Part shown: one piece after another, positions 1-8,426 of the stretch
Layout: every line of letters starts with the position of its first letter
How positions within the stretch are numbered: the first letter of the stretch is position 1
Position numbers and translations under genes: made by a program
Source: an uncultured Desulfobulbaceae bacterium
GTDB taxonomy: Bacteria; Desulfobacterota; Desulfobulbia; Desulfobulbales; BM004
Direction of reading: 5' to 3'
Length of the DNA stretch: 37,848 nt
Assembly (NCBI GenBank): GCA_947259115.1
Contig: CAMYKS010000026.1
Location: forward strand, 1 to 37,848
The notes under the pieces: generated by a model
The model's database searches: none
What the model was told of the DNA's origin: nothing
Seen by the model: only the letters and a program-made list of their open reading frames with translations

Positions 1-207
1 TTTTCAAGCTACATAATTTGTAATGATAATTTTTCATTTTAGCATGCTGCTCATCTTCAGACAATATAATATTGAATTGGCGAAAGTCCAAGAGCCGGCA
101 GAGCAGAATTTACACTATACAGTTTATTGATTGTGCTCCACAGAAAAGTAACTGTCAGCAGGAGGTGCGACGGAGATAACGGGAATTAGGCCGTATCAGG
201 AAAAACG

Positions 208-1596
208 TTACTTGTTTTTTTGTTTTGCAGCTTCAACGGGAAGGGCATTCTTTTTTAACCACAGCAGCGGATCCTCAGGCTTCGAGCCCTTGCGTATTTC
301 AAAGTGCAGACTTTCGCCGAACAAGGGGTCTCCTTCACCGGACATGCCGATAATTTCACCCGATGCAACCTTTGAACCTTCCTTTTTGTAAAAATCAGCC
401 GCCCTGGATATGAGTGTAAAGTACTGTTGTCCGTGGTCGATGATCATGAGGTTGCCATAACCGCGCAGATACCCGGAATGAATGATCTTGCCATCATAGA
501 TTGCCTTGATTTCCACGCCTTTTTTTACCCTGATATCAATGCCGCTTGCCATGGTGGATGAATCAAATTTGCCTTTGATTTTTTGCCCGAAGCGCGTGAT
601 GACAGTGCCCTTTACAGGGGGATTGAGTAACCCTTTCTGGGCTGGGAAGCCTTTTTGGGCAACTGGTGCTTTTTTCTTCGGAAGTTTCTTCTTTTCAGTT
701 TCAATTTTGCCAGGCGGTAATGCTGCAACTTTTTGAGGTTCAGCAGCTTTCTGCAGTTTTTGCAGGGTGGCGGCAAGATCTGCAGCTGCTTCTTCTATTT
801 CTGATACAGCCTGTTCATAGAGATGCTGTTCTGTGTTTACCTGTTTGAGCAGAAAGCTTTTTTCCTCCCGAATCAGGGATAATTTCATTTCATTTTCTTT
901 TACCTCGTCAGCCAATTTCATGAGGCGCAAATTTTCCCGGGCATGCTCCTCCCTGGCGCGATTAGATTCCTTGAGCTGGGCCAGATATTTTTGGATAATA
1001 GCATGGTCACGTTGCACCATAAGGCCAAAATATTCCTGGAAGTCAAGGAGTTCCGGGAGAGACTCGGAAGAAAATACGACATTCATCAAGCCGATGGATC
1101 CCAAGCGGTAATAGCCTGCCAGCCTGTTTTTGACATGCACCTGATGCGCCCTTTTTTCAGCAAGGACCTGATTTAAATACTCCTGTTTATCAGAGAGAAG
1201 AAATTCCTGCTCCTCGGATTCCCTGCGCAGGGTGGCAAGCATATTTTTCTGCACCTGCAGTTCCTTTTCGATTGTTTCCAATTCTCCCAGTAAGGAGCGC
1301 TCCTTTTTTTTTGAACCGAGGATTTTTATTTTATGGTCAATTATACCTTCCTGCAGTTTTCTGATTCTGGTGTTTTTTTCTATAATTTTCTGTTGCTGCT
1401 TTTTTGTGAGCTTATTGGGGGATGATTTTTTCAGATTATCCGGTAATGCCGGTTCCTGGGCAAATGCAGTAGAGGCGTTTATACCTGTACCAGGGGAATG
1501 TCTGGCTACTAGCGGGCAGGCGGTAATTACAGAAAACAGTAAAACCTGCACCAGTTTCATGGAATATCTCGTGAATATATGGCGAAGGATTTTCAT
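208..1596 (-). CDS. EnvC-like coiled-coil protein with degenerate LytM (M23) domain
   Basis: Probable periplasmic activator of cell-wall amidases acting with FtsEX at the septum. The 462-residue product has an N-terminal signal peptide ending near AFA-QEP. A long charged coiled coil covers roughly residues 55-290, then a basic linker, then a C-terminal LytM domain at about 330-450. The zinc site is incomplete: the first motif has Ala350 where H-x-G-x-D needs His (Asp354 is kept), and the second has Ser429-Leu-His431 in place of His-x-His. Lost zinc ligands are typical of EnvC, which activates amidases instead of cutting peptidoglycan. The start at 1596 lies 1 nt after the ftsX stop. A longer in-frame start at 1641 would overlap ftsX by 44 nt and add 15 residues before the signal peptide. 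The order ftsE-ftsX-this gene supports the role. An enzymatically active M23 peptidase is unlikely. Confidence 0.85.
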   Translation of the reverse strand: MKILRHIFTRYSMKLVQVLLFSVITACPLVARHSPGTGINASTAFAQEPALPDNLKKSSPNKLTKKQQQKIIEKNTRIRKLQEGIIDHKIKILGSKKKERSLLGELETIEKELQVQKNMLATLRRESEEQEFLLSDKQEYLNQVLAEKRAHQVHVKNRLAGYYRLGSIGLMNVVFSSESLPELLDFQEYFGLMVQRDHAIIQKYLAQLKESNRAREEHARENLRLMKLADEVKENEMKLSLIREEKSFLLKQVNTEQHLYEQAVSEIEEAAADLAATLQKLQKAAEPQKVAALPPGKIETEKKKLPKKKAPVAQKGFPAQKGLLNPPVKGTVITRFGQKIKGKFDSSTMASGIDIRVKKGVEIKAIYDGKIIHSGYLRGYGNLMIIDHGQQYFTLISRAADFYKKEGSKVASGEIIGMSGEGDPLFGESLHFEIRKGSKPEDPLLWLKKNALPVEAAKQKNK

Positions 1597-1597
1597 G

Positions 1598-2485
1598 TCA
1601 AATACGCATGAATTTTCGCAGGGACGAAAAACCGCCTCCAATGCAGAGAATGATGCTGACAGCTATAATTATGCCGATTATCGTTGGAGAGAAAAAGGTG
1701 AAATCAACTAACTGCAGAATTCCGGGTCCGCTGAAGCGCAACTTGATCCAGCGGTACAAAAAGAAAAGAGCAGCTAAGCCGAGTGAAGATCCCAATACGC
1801 CCTGCAGAAAACCTTCAATGAGAAACGGGGTGCGGATATAGTTGTTGGTAGCCCCCAATAGCCGCAGTATTTCCAGTTCAGCCTGTCTGGCAACCACTGC
1901 CAAACGAATGGTATAGGCAACCATAAAGGTAGTGGTCATGATGAGGAGAAAACCGCTTAAGAGCACGATTATCTGCAAAAGTTTTGTGAAGTAGTTGAAG
2001 CGTTCAACCCACTCCTGGCCATACTGAACCTTGATGGCCCCGGGCAGGGTGGAAAGGTATTCTGAAAATCGTTGTATATGGGCCAGGGTGGCAAGATTTT
2101 TTTTGGGGTAGACCTCAATTGAAGGCGGCAGGAATGAAGGGTCCAGGTCATCAAGCACCTCAACATTATCTCCCAGTTGCTTGGCAAGGCGGTTGAAAGC
2201 ATCATCCCTTGAGGTGAAACGAATCTCTTCAACCGGACTGAAATTGGTAATTTTACGCACCAGCTGCGCCTGCATTTCCAGGACAGGTTCCTCTTCAAGA
2301 TATATGGTAAGCCGCAGGTCATCTCCAAGTTTTTCACCGGTTTTGATCATGTTTGTATAGATCAAAAAGAAAAAGGAAAAGATCAGAACAGACAGACTTA
2401 CGGTCACGAGGGTCATGAACTGGGTGGGCCAGGTCTTCTGCAGGTTGCGAGATGTCTGCACGACAATGGTGCTGAAAAATTTCAT
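1598..2485 (-). CDS. ftsX: Cell division protein FtsX
   Basis: Integral membrane partner of FtsE. The FtsEX complex transmits cytoplasmic ATP hydrolysis to a periplasmic EnvC-type protein and so controls septal peptidoglycan splitting. The 295-residue product has the FtsX layout: a cytoplasmic N-terminus, TM1 near residues 20-45, a periplasmic domain of about 120 residues, then three C-terminal membrane segments (about 170-200, 225-247 and 265-290). The FtsX/MacB-type core around the E-I-L-R-L-L-G-A-T motif follows TM2. The start codon overlaps the end of ftsE by 4 nt, so the two are probably translationally coupled. Length and neighbours fit the family well. Confidence 0.93.
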   Translation of the reverse strand: MKFFSTIVVQTSRNLQKTWPTQFMTLVTVSLSVLIFSFFFLIYTNMIKTGEKLGDDLRLTIYLEEEPVLEMQAQLVRKITNFSPVEEIRFTSRDDAFNRLAKQLGDNVEVLDDLDPSFLPPSIEVYPKKNLATLAHIQRFSEYLSTLPGAIKVQYGQEWVERFNYFTKLLQIIVLLSGFLLIMTTTFMVAYTIRLAVVARQAELEILRLLGATNNYIRTPFLIEGFLQGVLGSSLGLAALFFLYRWIKLRFSGPGILQLVDFTFFSPTIIGIIIAVSIILCIGGGFSSLRKFMRI

Positions 2486-3201
2486 GGCATACTGTTCATC
2501 GTTGTGATTGTTCTTTCCTCATGCAGCAAAAAGCGGCCGCTGTGCAACTCGAGCACGCGATAACTGGACCCCCTGTATATTTCCGCATCGTGTGTTGCTA
2601 TTATAATGGTTGTGCCTGATTTATTGCACTCCTCAAACAATTCCATGACAAGTTTTGTGGTTTTTGAATCCAGGTTGCCGGTTGGTTCGTCAGCCAGAAT
2701 AAGTGTTGGCGAGTTGGCCACCGCTCTGGCAATGGCAACACGCTGCTGTTCTCCCCGGGAGAGTCTTCCGGCCAGGGCATCGTGCTTGTGTTCAAGGCGG
2801 AGTTTTTTGAGCAGCTCGATGACTCTTTTCTTTATAGTCCTGATGTTGTGGTAGGCCACCTCCATGGCCATGGAAATATTCTGGGCCACAGTTCTATCAG
2901 CCAGAAGCTTGAAATCCTGGTAAGCCATACCGATCTGCAGCCGGAGCCTGGGTATTTCCTTGCCCTTTATGCGGTTGAGATCCTTGCCGGCCACTTCGAC
3001 CAAGCCCTTGTCAGGATGTTCAATACCGCATATCAGTTTTAAAAGGGTTGTCTTGCCGGCACCGCTCATGCCTGTCAGAAAAAGCATCTCACCGTAAGGT
3101 ATGGACAGTGTTATATCCTCAAGTGCCACGACATCGGGAGGATATATTTTAGTGGCCCTGACGATTTCGACTATTGATTTATTGGCTGGTTGTATATCCA
3201 T
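2482..3201 (-). CDS. ftsE: Cell division ATP-binding protein FtsE
   Basis: ABC-type ATPase that pairs with FtsX at the inner membrane. In the 239-residue protein, Walker A (GMSGAGKT) is at 44-51, the Q-loop glutamine at 95, the signature LSRGEQ at 147-152, Walker B (LILADE) at 167-172 and the H-loop histidine at 204. All catalytic residues are present. It is the first gene of the minus-strand trio ending in the EnvC-like factor. The ribosome-binding site before the ATG at 3201 is weak. Other small ABC ATPases such as LolD share these motifs, but the adjacent ftsX makes FtsE the better call. Confidence 0.94.
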   Translation of the reverse strand: MDIQPANKSIVEIVRATKIYPPDVVALEDITLSIPYGEMLFLTGMSGAGKTTLLKLICGIEHPDKGLVEVAGKDLNRIKGKEIPRLRLQIGMAYQDFKLLADRTVAQNISMAMEVAYHNIRTIKKRVIELLKKLRLEHKHDALAGRLSRGEQQRVAIARAVANSPTLILADEPTGNLDSKTTKLVMELFEECNKSGTTIIIATHDAEIYRGSSYRVLELHSGRFLLHEERTITTMNSMP

Positions 3202-3373
3202 GAAGCAAAAAGGGTGAGACCGGAATTAGCACTGGATGAGATAAATGAAGTTTTTCATACTGTTTTATTGTAAAAGGAGAATCCTATTAACTTCCAGTAC
3301 GTTATAACAGATATAAAAAGGAACAGCGAGTTAATTTCCTGAAGCGTGAAGTCTGCGCTTATCCGGGGTCGGA

Positions 3374-3513
3374 GTTTATACCCTGCAAAAGTATTAATCT
3401 GCTGATTTCCATTACCCCTAACAACAGGGTTCTCTTTAGGTTACATACCCTTAACAACAGGGTATAAACCCCCTCGGAGTCTTCCTTCGGTCGCTTACCT
3501 GAGGGGTATAAAC
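3374..3513. repeat. Dispersed GTTTATACCC repeat cluster, copy A
   Basis: This spacer holds three copies of a 10-bp core: GTTTATACCC at 3374-3383, and its reverse complement at 3460-3469 and 3504-3513. It also holds two copies of a second module, (T/C)TAACAACAGGG, at 3418-3429 and 3451-3462. Read on the minus strand, the order of modules matches the spacer at 14868-14960, with an extra segment of about 25 nt here. The two loci are therefore related copies in opposite orientation. No protein-coding content is visible. Confidence 0.7.
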
Positions 3514-3548
3514 AGGTGAATAAAAAAATATATCCTTATCTAAGGAGA

Positions 3549-3590
3549 TTTCCCAGGGTTGCATTGCCCTTGGCAAGCAACCCTGGGAAA
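3549..3590. repeat. Long perfect hairpin in the ftsE-cooC spacer
   Basis: Two 14-nt arms (3549-3562, TTTCCCAGGGTTGC, and its complement 3577-3590) are perfectly complementary. The 14-nt loop contains a further 5-bp pairing (TTGCC 3564-3568 with GGCAA 3572-3576), giving a stem of about 19 bp broken by one unpaired A. No U-tract follows on either strand, so it is not a classic intrinsic terminator. It may be a REP-like palindrome or an RNA-stabilising hairpin downstream of the minus-strand cooC-like gene. Confidence 0.6.
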
Positions 3591-3646
3591 ATCCAATCAA
3601 TTTCTCTATAACGATTATAAAATTCTGTCAAGCCCAATCAATAGTC

Positions 3647-4405
3647 TCATTTAATGATTTTTGAAAAAATTTCATAGGCTTGCTGCATGACAGCTGATTC
3701 TTCTGCCAGGGCAAGGTATGATTTGCCGCTGAGCTCCTGCTGGATCAGTTGGTCACTGCTTGACAGAACTCCTGCCAGGGGAAGATCCGTGCTCTCTGTG
3801 GTTTCCTTTATCTTGGCATACAGTGCATCAGGCAGAGGGTCCGGTGTGCGGTTGACAATAAGATGCTTTTCCTTAATTTCAATTTTCAACGGCTTGCTGA
3901 GTTCGGAAATTCTTTTAGCCGTCATAATTCCACGGGCTGAAGGGTCGGAAATCACCAGCAGGATATCTATGGAGCGCAGGTTCATTCTGCTTAAATGCTC
4001 CATACCTGCTTCATTGTCCACCAGGATATAACTGTAGTTATCGGCCAGTTTGTCCATGGTCATGGCAAGGTGCTGGTTGGCAGCACAGTAGCAGCCTGGG
4101 CCGTCGGGCTGCCCCATAACCAGAAGATCGAAGCCTTTGGCTTCAACCAGGGCCTGGTGAACCTTCATTTCCATAAACTGGTCCCTGGTTATATGGGCCG
4201 GAATATCACCCTTCAGATCCCTCCGTATTTCACCGAGTGTGATATCAACATCCATGTCCAAAAGTTCGTTCAAGTTGGCATTGGCATCAGCATCCACTGC
4301 CAGAATAGGGGTGAGATTATTATGCAGCATATAGTTAATGAGCAGGGCGGAAATTGTTGTTTTGCCGGTGCCGCCTTTCCCTGCCATGGCAATTACTTTA
4401 GGCAT
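3647..4405 (-). CDS. cooC: CooC-type ATPase, CO dehydrogenase nickel-insertion accessory protein
   Basis: MinD/ParA-like P-loop ATPase of the CooC/AcsF group, which loads nickel into carbon monoxide dehydrogenase. In the 252-residue product the deviant Walker A (GKGGTGKTT) is at 9-17, a C-x-C pair (Cys105, Cys107) sits in GPGCYCAAN, and the Walker B-like segment ILVDNEAG is at 127-134. In CooC the C-x-C pair of the dimer binds the metal, so both signature elements are present. No CODH, acetyl-CoA synthase or other nickel gene is nearby, so the client enzyme must be encoded elsewhere. The start at 4405 gives the standard MPKVIAMAGKGG N-terminus. Other MinD-like ATPases usually lack the C-x-C motif. 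Confidence 0.85.
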   Translation of the reverse strand: MPKVIAMAGKGGTGKTTISALLINYMLHNNLTPILAVDADANANLNELLDMDVDITLGEIRRDLKGDIPAHITRDQFMEMKVHQALVEAKGFDLLVMGQPDGPGCYCAANQHLAMTMDKLADNYSYILVDNEAGMEHLSRMNLRSIDILLVISDPSARGIMTAKRISELSKPLKIEIKEKHLIVNRTPDPLPDALYAKIKETTESTDLPLAGVLSSSDQLIQQELSGKSYLALAEESAVMQQAYEIFSKIIK

Positions 4406-4829
4406 TTGTTCCTCTTAAGTGTAAAGGTTGAATAGTAAAGTATTCATCTGCAGTATTGACAGCGTACTGCAAACAATTATCAAATCATGGCCTTTCATTA
4501 CTGTTGAGGTAGATTATATTAATGCATAGTATGGTTGTCAAACAGATAGACGGGATTATGCAAGAGCATTTCACGCATGAGATGATATATGATTGAACCA
4601 GTGGCTGCAATCTATTTGGCAAAATTCCTATGGTATAATTTACGGGAACTTTACCCTTGCAACTTGTATATTACCTGGTATTTTAGCGGCAACACTTCAT
4701 AAAATCCTTTCGTTGTCTATACATGAACTGAAAATCTTCTGCAGTCAGAGAATAGATTCTGATAGTATTTTACATTTTGTCAAATAGTGGAAATTTTGAA
4801 AAATTGAATTGAAAAAAGGAGTAACAAAA
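4406..4829. other. Divergent intergenic region upstream of cooC-like gene and ileS
   Basis: This 424-nt AT-rich region lies between divergent genes and must hold both promoters. No T-box leader or tRNA gene was seen. A 64-codon open frame at 4593-4787 lacks a ribosome-binding site and protein-like features and was not accepted. The ileS Shine-Dalgarno AAGGAG lies at 4816-4821. Confidence 0.5.
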
Positions 4830-7658
4830 ATGGACTACCGGGCAACTCTCAATCTGCCCCAGACAAATTTCAAGATGAAGGCAAATCTTTCCCAGAAGGA
4901 ACCCGAGTTTCTGAAACTATGGGAAAAAGAAGGTCTTTATGAACAGATACAGGCTGAGACAAAAAACAAACCGCTTTACATTCTTCATGATGGGCCGCCT
5001 TATGCAAACGGCCACATTCATCTTGGCACCGCTTTTAACAAGGTGCTCAAGGACATTATCCTCAAATCAAAACGCATGGCAGGTTTCCACTGCCCCTATG
5101 TTCCCGGCTGGGATTGCCATGGTCTTCCCATCGAGCATAATGTTGACAAGGAACTGGGGGCCAAGAAAAAGGAGATCCCCATCCTGTCTGTCCGGGCTGC
5201 CTGCAGAAAATATGCTGAAAAATGGATAAAAATTCAGAAGAAAGAGTTCAAGCGCCTCGGTGTTCTGGGGGACTGGGACAATCCATACCTGACAATCAAT
5301 TATGGTTACGAGGCGTCCATTGCCAGAGAATTTAACAGGTTCTTGCTTTCTGATGGTGTGATCAGGAGCAAGAAGCCGGTATATTGGTGCTCGTCATGCC
5401 GCACGGCACTGGCCGAGGCGGAAGTGGAATATCATGACCACGGTTCCCCTTCAATCTATGTAAAGTTTCCACTGTTGGATGACCTGGGGCAGATCGTGCC
5501 GGAATTAACCGCAGAAAAACGTGGCAATCGAAAAGTCTATGCCCTGATCTGGACAACCACTCCCTGGACCCTGCCGGCCAACCTGGCCGTAGCCTTTCAT
5601 CCGGATTATAAATATGGCGCCGTTGCAGTCGGTGATGAGATCTGGATTATGGCTGAGGATCTCATTGAACAGGCATTTACCGAGTTTGGTGAGGATGCGG
5701 CCGGCAAGGAGCATGAACTGCTAGCCACCTTTTCAGCCAGGGATATTGAAGGCAGGAAATGCAAACATCCTTTTATGGAGCGGGAATCGGTAATCATTCT
5801 GGCAAACTATGTGACGCTCGAAACCGGAACCGGCATAGTGCATACCGCCCCCGGTCATGGCCGGGAAGACTATATGAGCGGCCTGCAGTACAATTTGCCC
5901 ATACTTTCTCCAGTTGACAGCGAGGGTATGTTTACAGACGAGGCCGGGCCATATGCCGGGATGTTCATATATGATGCCAACAGGCGTATCAATAATGATT
6001 TGCAGGAACAGGGCTTCCTGGTCAAAGAAAATGCAATTTCACACAGCTATCCCCATTGCTGGCGCTGCAAGAAACCGGTTATTTTCCGGGCCACGGAACA
6101 GTGGTTTATTTCCATGGATACAAACAATCTGCGGGAAAAGGCCCTGCAGACGATAAAGAATGTTGCCTGGACGCCGCGGTGGGGCATGGAGCGCATCTAC
6201 GGCATGGTGGAAATGAGGCCTGACTGGTGTCTTTCACGGCAACGCAGCTGGGGGGTGCCGCTTACCGTACTTACCTGTGAAGGATGCGGTGAAGTTCTCA
6301 AGGATGAAACCGTGGCGGAGAGAATTGTCTCAATTTTTGCTGCGGAAGGGGCAGATGCCTGGTTCAAACATGATGCGTCCCACTTCATTGGGGAGAATTG
6401 CAGCTGTGAGAATTGCGGCGGCACATCTTTTGTAAAGGAAAAAGATATCCTTGACGTCTGGTTTGATTCAGGAGTCAGTTATGCCGCAGTTCTGGAAGGG
6501 AGAGATGAACTCAGGGCCCCTGCAGATCTTTACCTGGAAGGCAGTGATCAGCATCGCGGCTGGTTTCAGAGTTCGCTGCTGGCTTCGGTTGGCACCCGCG
6601 GCATTCCGCCCTACAAAGGTGTACTGACCCATGGTTTTGTGGTCGATGGCCAGGGAAAGAAAATGTCCAAAAGTGTCGGCAACGTCATCGCCCCTGAAGA
6701 GGTCATAAAAAAATACGGCGCTGAAATTTTGCGACTCTGGGTTTCCAGTGAGGACTACCGCGATGATATCAAGGTTTCCGATGAAATTTTAAAGCAGCTT
6801 TCCGATGCCTATCGCAAGATACGTAATACCATCCGCTTTATCCTGGGAAATCTGTATGACTTCACGCCGGCTGCTGACAGCGTCGATTATAAGGATTTGA
6901 GTGAGCTTGATCGCTGGGCTCTCCACCAGTTCGAGCTCTTTAAGCGCAGGGCAATAAAGGCCTATGAGGAATTTGACTTCCATGTGGTTTTTCATGGACT
7001 GCACCAGTTCTGCGGCGTCACCATGAGCGCTTTTTACCTCGATATAATCAAAGACCGTCTATATGCGACCCTGCCGGCGTCAAAAGAAAGAAAGGCAGCG
7101 CAGACCGTGTTGCATGATATCCTTTCCGGGTTATTATGCCTCATGGCACCGGTGATGAGTTTCACCGCTGCAGAAGCATGGGAATATCTGCCTCCGGCGG
7201 GCGGCAAAGAGAAGCGCGGCGACAATATATTCCTGCAGGAGTTTCCCGAACTGCTTGATGAGGCAATTGATCCTGAGCTGGACGAAAAATGGAAGAGGCT
7301 TCTGGAGGTACGGTCGGAGATAACCAAGGCCCTGGAAGGGGCCAGGAGGGATAAGATCATCGGTCATCCCCTGGAAGCCCGGGTCATGGTGAAGGCAACA
7401 GGTACACTGGCTGAATTTCTCGCAGACAAATGGGAAACACTGAAAATGATCTCCATTGTCTCAGAGCTGACTCAAACAGATGTTCTGATTGGGGAAACCT
7501 ATGTCAGTGAGGATCTGCCGGAATTGCATGTTGCAGTCCAGCCTTCTGCAGGAGGAAAATGTGAAAGATGCTGGCAGCGCTCTGCGACGGTGGGCGATGA
7601 TGCCGGCCACCCGGAACTGTGCAACAGTTGCACCTCGGTTGTTGCTCAACTTGCATGA
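4830..7658 (+). CDS. ileS: Isoleucyl-tRNA synthetase
   Basis: Class I aminoacyl-tRNA synthetase that charges tRNA-Ile with isoleucine in the cytoplasm. The 942-residue protein shows the HIGH-type motif PYANGHIHLG at 57-66, the CP1 editing domain in the first half (WTTTPWTLPAN), and KMSKS at 611-615. A C-terminal zinc finger has Cys911, Cys914, Cys931 and Cys934. The bacterial short type with this C-terminal zinc finger fits. The ATG at 4830 is chosen because AAGGAG at 4816-4821 lies 8 nt upstream; an in-frame TTG at 4809 has no such site. lspA follows after 33 nt, a common pairing in bacteria, so the two are probably cotranscribed. Confidence 0.97.
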   Translation: MDYRATLNLPQTNFKMKANLSQKEPEFLKLWEKEGLYEQIQAETKNKPLYILHDGPPYANGHIHLGTAFNKVLKDIILKSKRMAGFHCPYVPGWDCHGLPIEHNVDKELGAKKKEIPILSVRAACRKYAEKWIKIQKKEFKRLGVLGDWDNPYLTINYGYEASIAREFNRFLLSDGVIRSKKPVYWCSSCRTALAEAEVEYHDHGSPSIYVKFPLLDDLGQIVPELTAEKRGNRKVYALIWTTTPWTLPANLAVAFHPDYKYGAVAVGDEIWIMAEDLIEQAFTEFGEDAAGKEHELLATFSARDIEGRKCKHPFMERESVIILANYVTLETGTGIVHTAPGHGREDYMSGLQYNLPILSPVDSEGMFTDEAGPYAGMFIYDANRRINNDLQEQGFLVKENAISHSYPHCWRCKKPVIFRATEQWFISMDTNNLREKALQTIKNVAWTPRWGMERIYGMVEMRPDWCLSRQRSWGVPLTVLTCEGCGEVLKDETVAERIVSIFAAEGADAWFKHDASHFIGENCSCENCGGTSFVKEKDILDVWFDSGVSYAAVLEGRDELRAPADLYLEGSDQHRGWFQSSLLASVGTRGIPPYKGVLTHGFVVDGQGKKMSKSVGNVIAPEEVIKKYGAEILRLWVSSEDYRDDIKVSDEILKQLSDAYRKIRNTIRFILGNLYDFTPAADSVDYKDLSELDRWALHQFELFKRRAIKAYEEFDFHVVFHGLHQFCGVTMSAFYLDIIKDRLYATLPASKERKAAQTVLHDILSGLLCLMAPVMSFTAAEAWEYLPPAGGKEKRGDNIFLQEFPELLDEAIDPELDEKWKRLLEVRSEITKALEGARRDKIIGHPLEARVMVKATGTLAEFLADKWETLKMISIVSELTQTDVLIGETYVSEDLPELHVAVQPSAGGKCERCWQRSATVGDDAGHPELCNSCTSVVAQLA

Positions 7659-7691
7659 TAACCTGACCTTGCATTCCAATGAGGTTTGACT

Positions 7692-8195
7692 GTGGATTCC
7701 AACTTTGATCGAAGGGACATCATCCCTCTTGGCTTAGCTCTTCTTGTCGTTATTGCTGATCAGCTGACCAAGTGGTGGATAATGAGTAATTTTGCGCTTC
7801 ATGGGCAGCAGAATATCATCCCCGGACTCTTTAACCTGGTTTATGTGACCAACACCGGGGCAGCTTTCGGCTTTCTGGCAGGGAGCAAAAGCTGGTTGCG
7901 GCAGGCCTTTTTTGTCGGCGTGGCTATTATTGCCCTGGGAGTGATGGTTTTTGCCTACGGTCAGCTGAAGAGACAGAGCAAAATATTCATTTACGCGCTG
8001 GGACTGATTGGAGGAGGAGCTGTAGGCAACCTTATAGATCGGCTGCGTTACGGATCTGTCGTGGATTTTCTGGATTTCTATCTGGGCGGTTATCATTGGC
8101 CGGCATTCAATGTCGCTGACTCTGCGATTACAATTGGTGTCGGATTATTTCTGCTCGGCACGCTGCTGCAGCATGGGAAAGAGGAGGAGTCGTAG
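7692..8195 (+). CDS. lspA: Lipoprotein signal peptidase II
   Basis: Inner-membrane aspartic protease that removes the signal peptide from prolipoproteins after lipidation. The 167-residue protein has four hydrophobic segments and the LspA motifs GNLIDR, VVDFLD (Asp125) and FNVADSA (Asp143). The two aspartates are spaced as in the known catalytic dyad. The GTG at 7692 is preferred because GAGG at 7681-7684 is 7 nt upstream; an in-frame TTG at 7686 would be only 1 nt from it. Several lipoproteins in this window (TPR, LolB-like, TlpA-like, PqiC) are candidate substrates. Confidence 0.95.
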   Translation: MDSNFDRRDIIPLGLALLVVIADQLTKWWIMSNFALHGQQNIIPGLFNLVYVTNTGAAFGFLAGSKSWLRQAFFVGVAIIALGVMVFAYGQLKRQSKIFIYALGLIGGGAVGNLIDRLRYGSVVDFLDFYLGGYHWPAFNVADSAITIGVGLFLLGTLLQHGKEEES

Positions 8196-8211
8196 TGTCT
8201 ATAGTTATGAA

Positions 8212-8246
8212 GGGTTCAAGGATCCAAGGGTTCTAGGGTTCAAGGG
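8212..8246 (+). repeat. Degenerate GGTTC/AAGG microrepeat after lspA
   Basis: Short imperfect repeats of GGGTTCAAGG and GGGTTCTAGG occur in a 35-nt stretch just after lspA. The unit is irregular and low in complexity. No function is apparent. Confidence 0.5.
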
Positions 8247-8360
8247 AAACGACAAAAAAATCCTAAACGCCCACAAATAAATCCCCTGCTCCTGTTTTTA
8301 TTCTGCCATCTGTCAGCTGTCATCTGCTAACTAATGACTGATGACTGTTTTTAACCTTTG

Positions 8361-8414
8361 TTAACTTTAGTCACTTTAGGCACTTTAAACTTTAGGCATT
8401 TTAGGCACTTTTTT
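8361..8414 (+). repeat. Tandem 9-bp ACTTTAGGC-type repeat before fabD
   Basis: Four to five imperfect copies of ACTTTAGGC lie within about 50 nt directly upstream of the fabD ribosome-binding site. Variants are ACTTTAGTC, ACTTTAGGC and ATTTTAGGC. A related low-complexity stretch with repeated ATGACTG lies just before it (about 8331-8347). The repeats are in the probable 5' untranslated region of fabD. Confidence 0.6.
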
Positions 8415-8426
8415 AGAGGGTACATA

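Larger units (their letters stand above)
3202..3646. other. Intergenic region between cooC-like gene and ftsE
   Basis: This 445-nt AT-rich spacer holds no credible coding frame. It contains the repeat cluster at 3374-3513 and the hairpin at 3549-3590. The ftsE promoter must lie in its first part, but I could not pick a convincing -35/-10 pair. Confidence 0.6.

Noticed and set aside
208..1596. Active M23 peptidase
   Set aside because: Two histidine ligands of the zinc site are replaced (Ala350, Ser429).
3374..3513. Repeat cluster as a CRISPR array
   Set aside because: Copies are in both orientations with irregular spacing.
4593..4787. 64-codon frame upstream of ileS
   Set aside because: No ribosome-binding site, no protein-like pattern, and it lies in the region that must hold divergent promoters.
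8361..8414. Tandem repeats before fabD as a CRISPR array
   Set aside because: Units are only about 9 bp, directly adjacent and degenerate, with no unique spacers and no cas genes.
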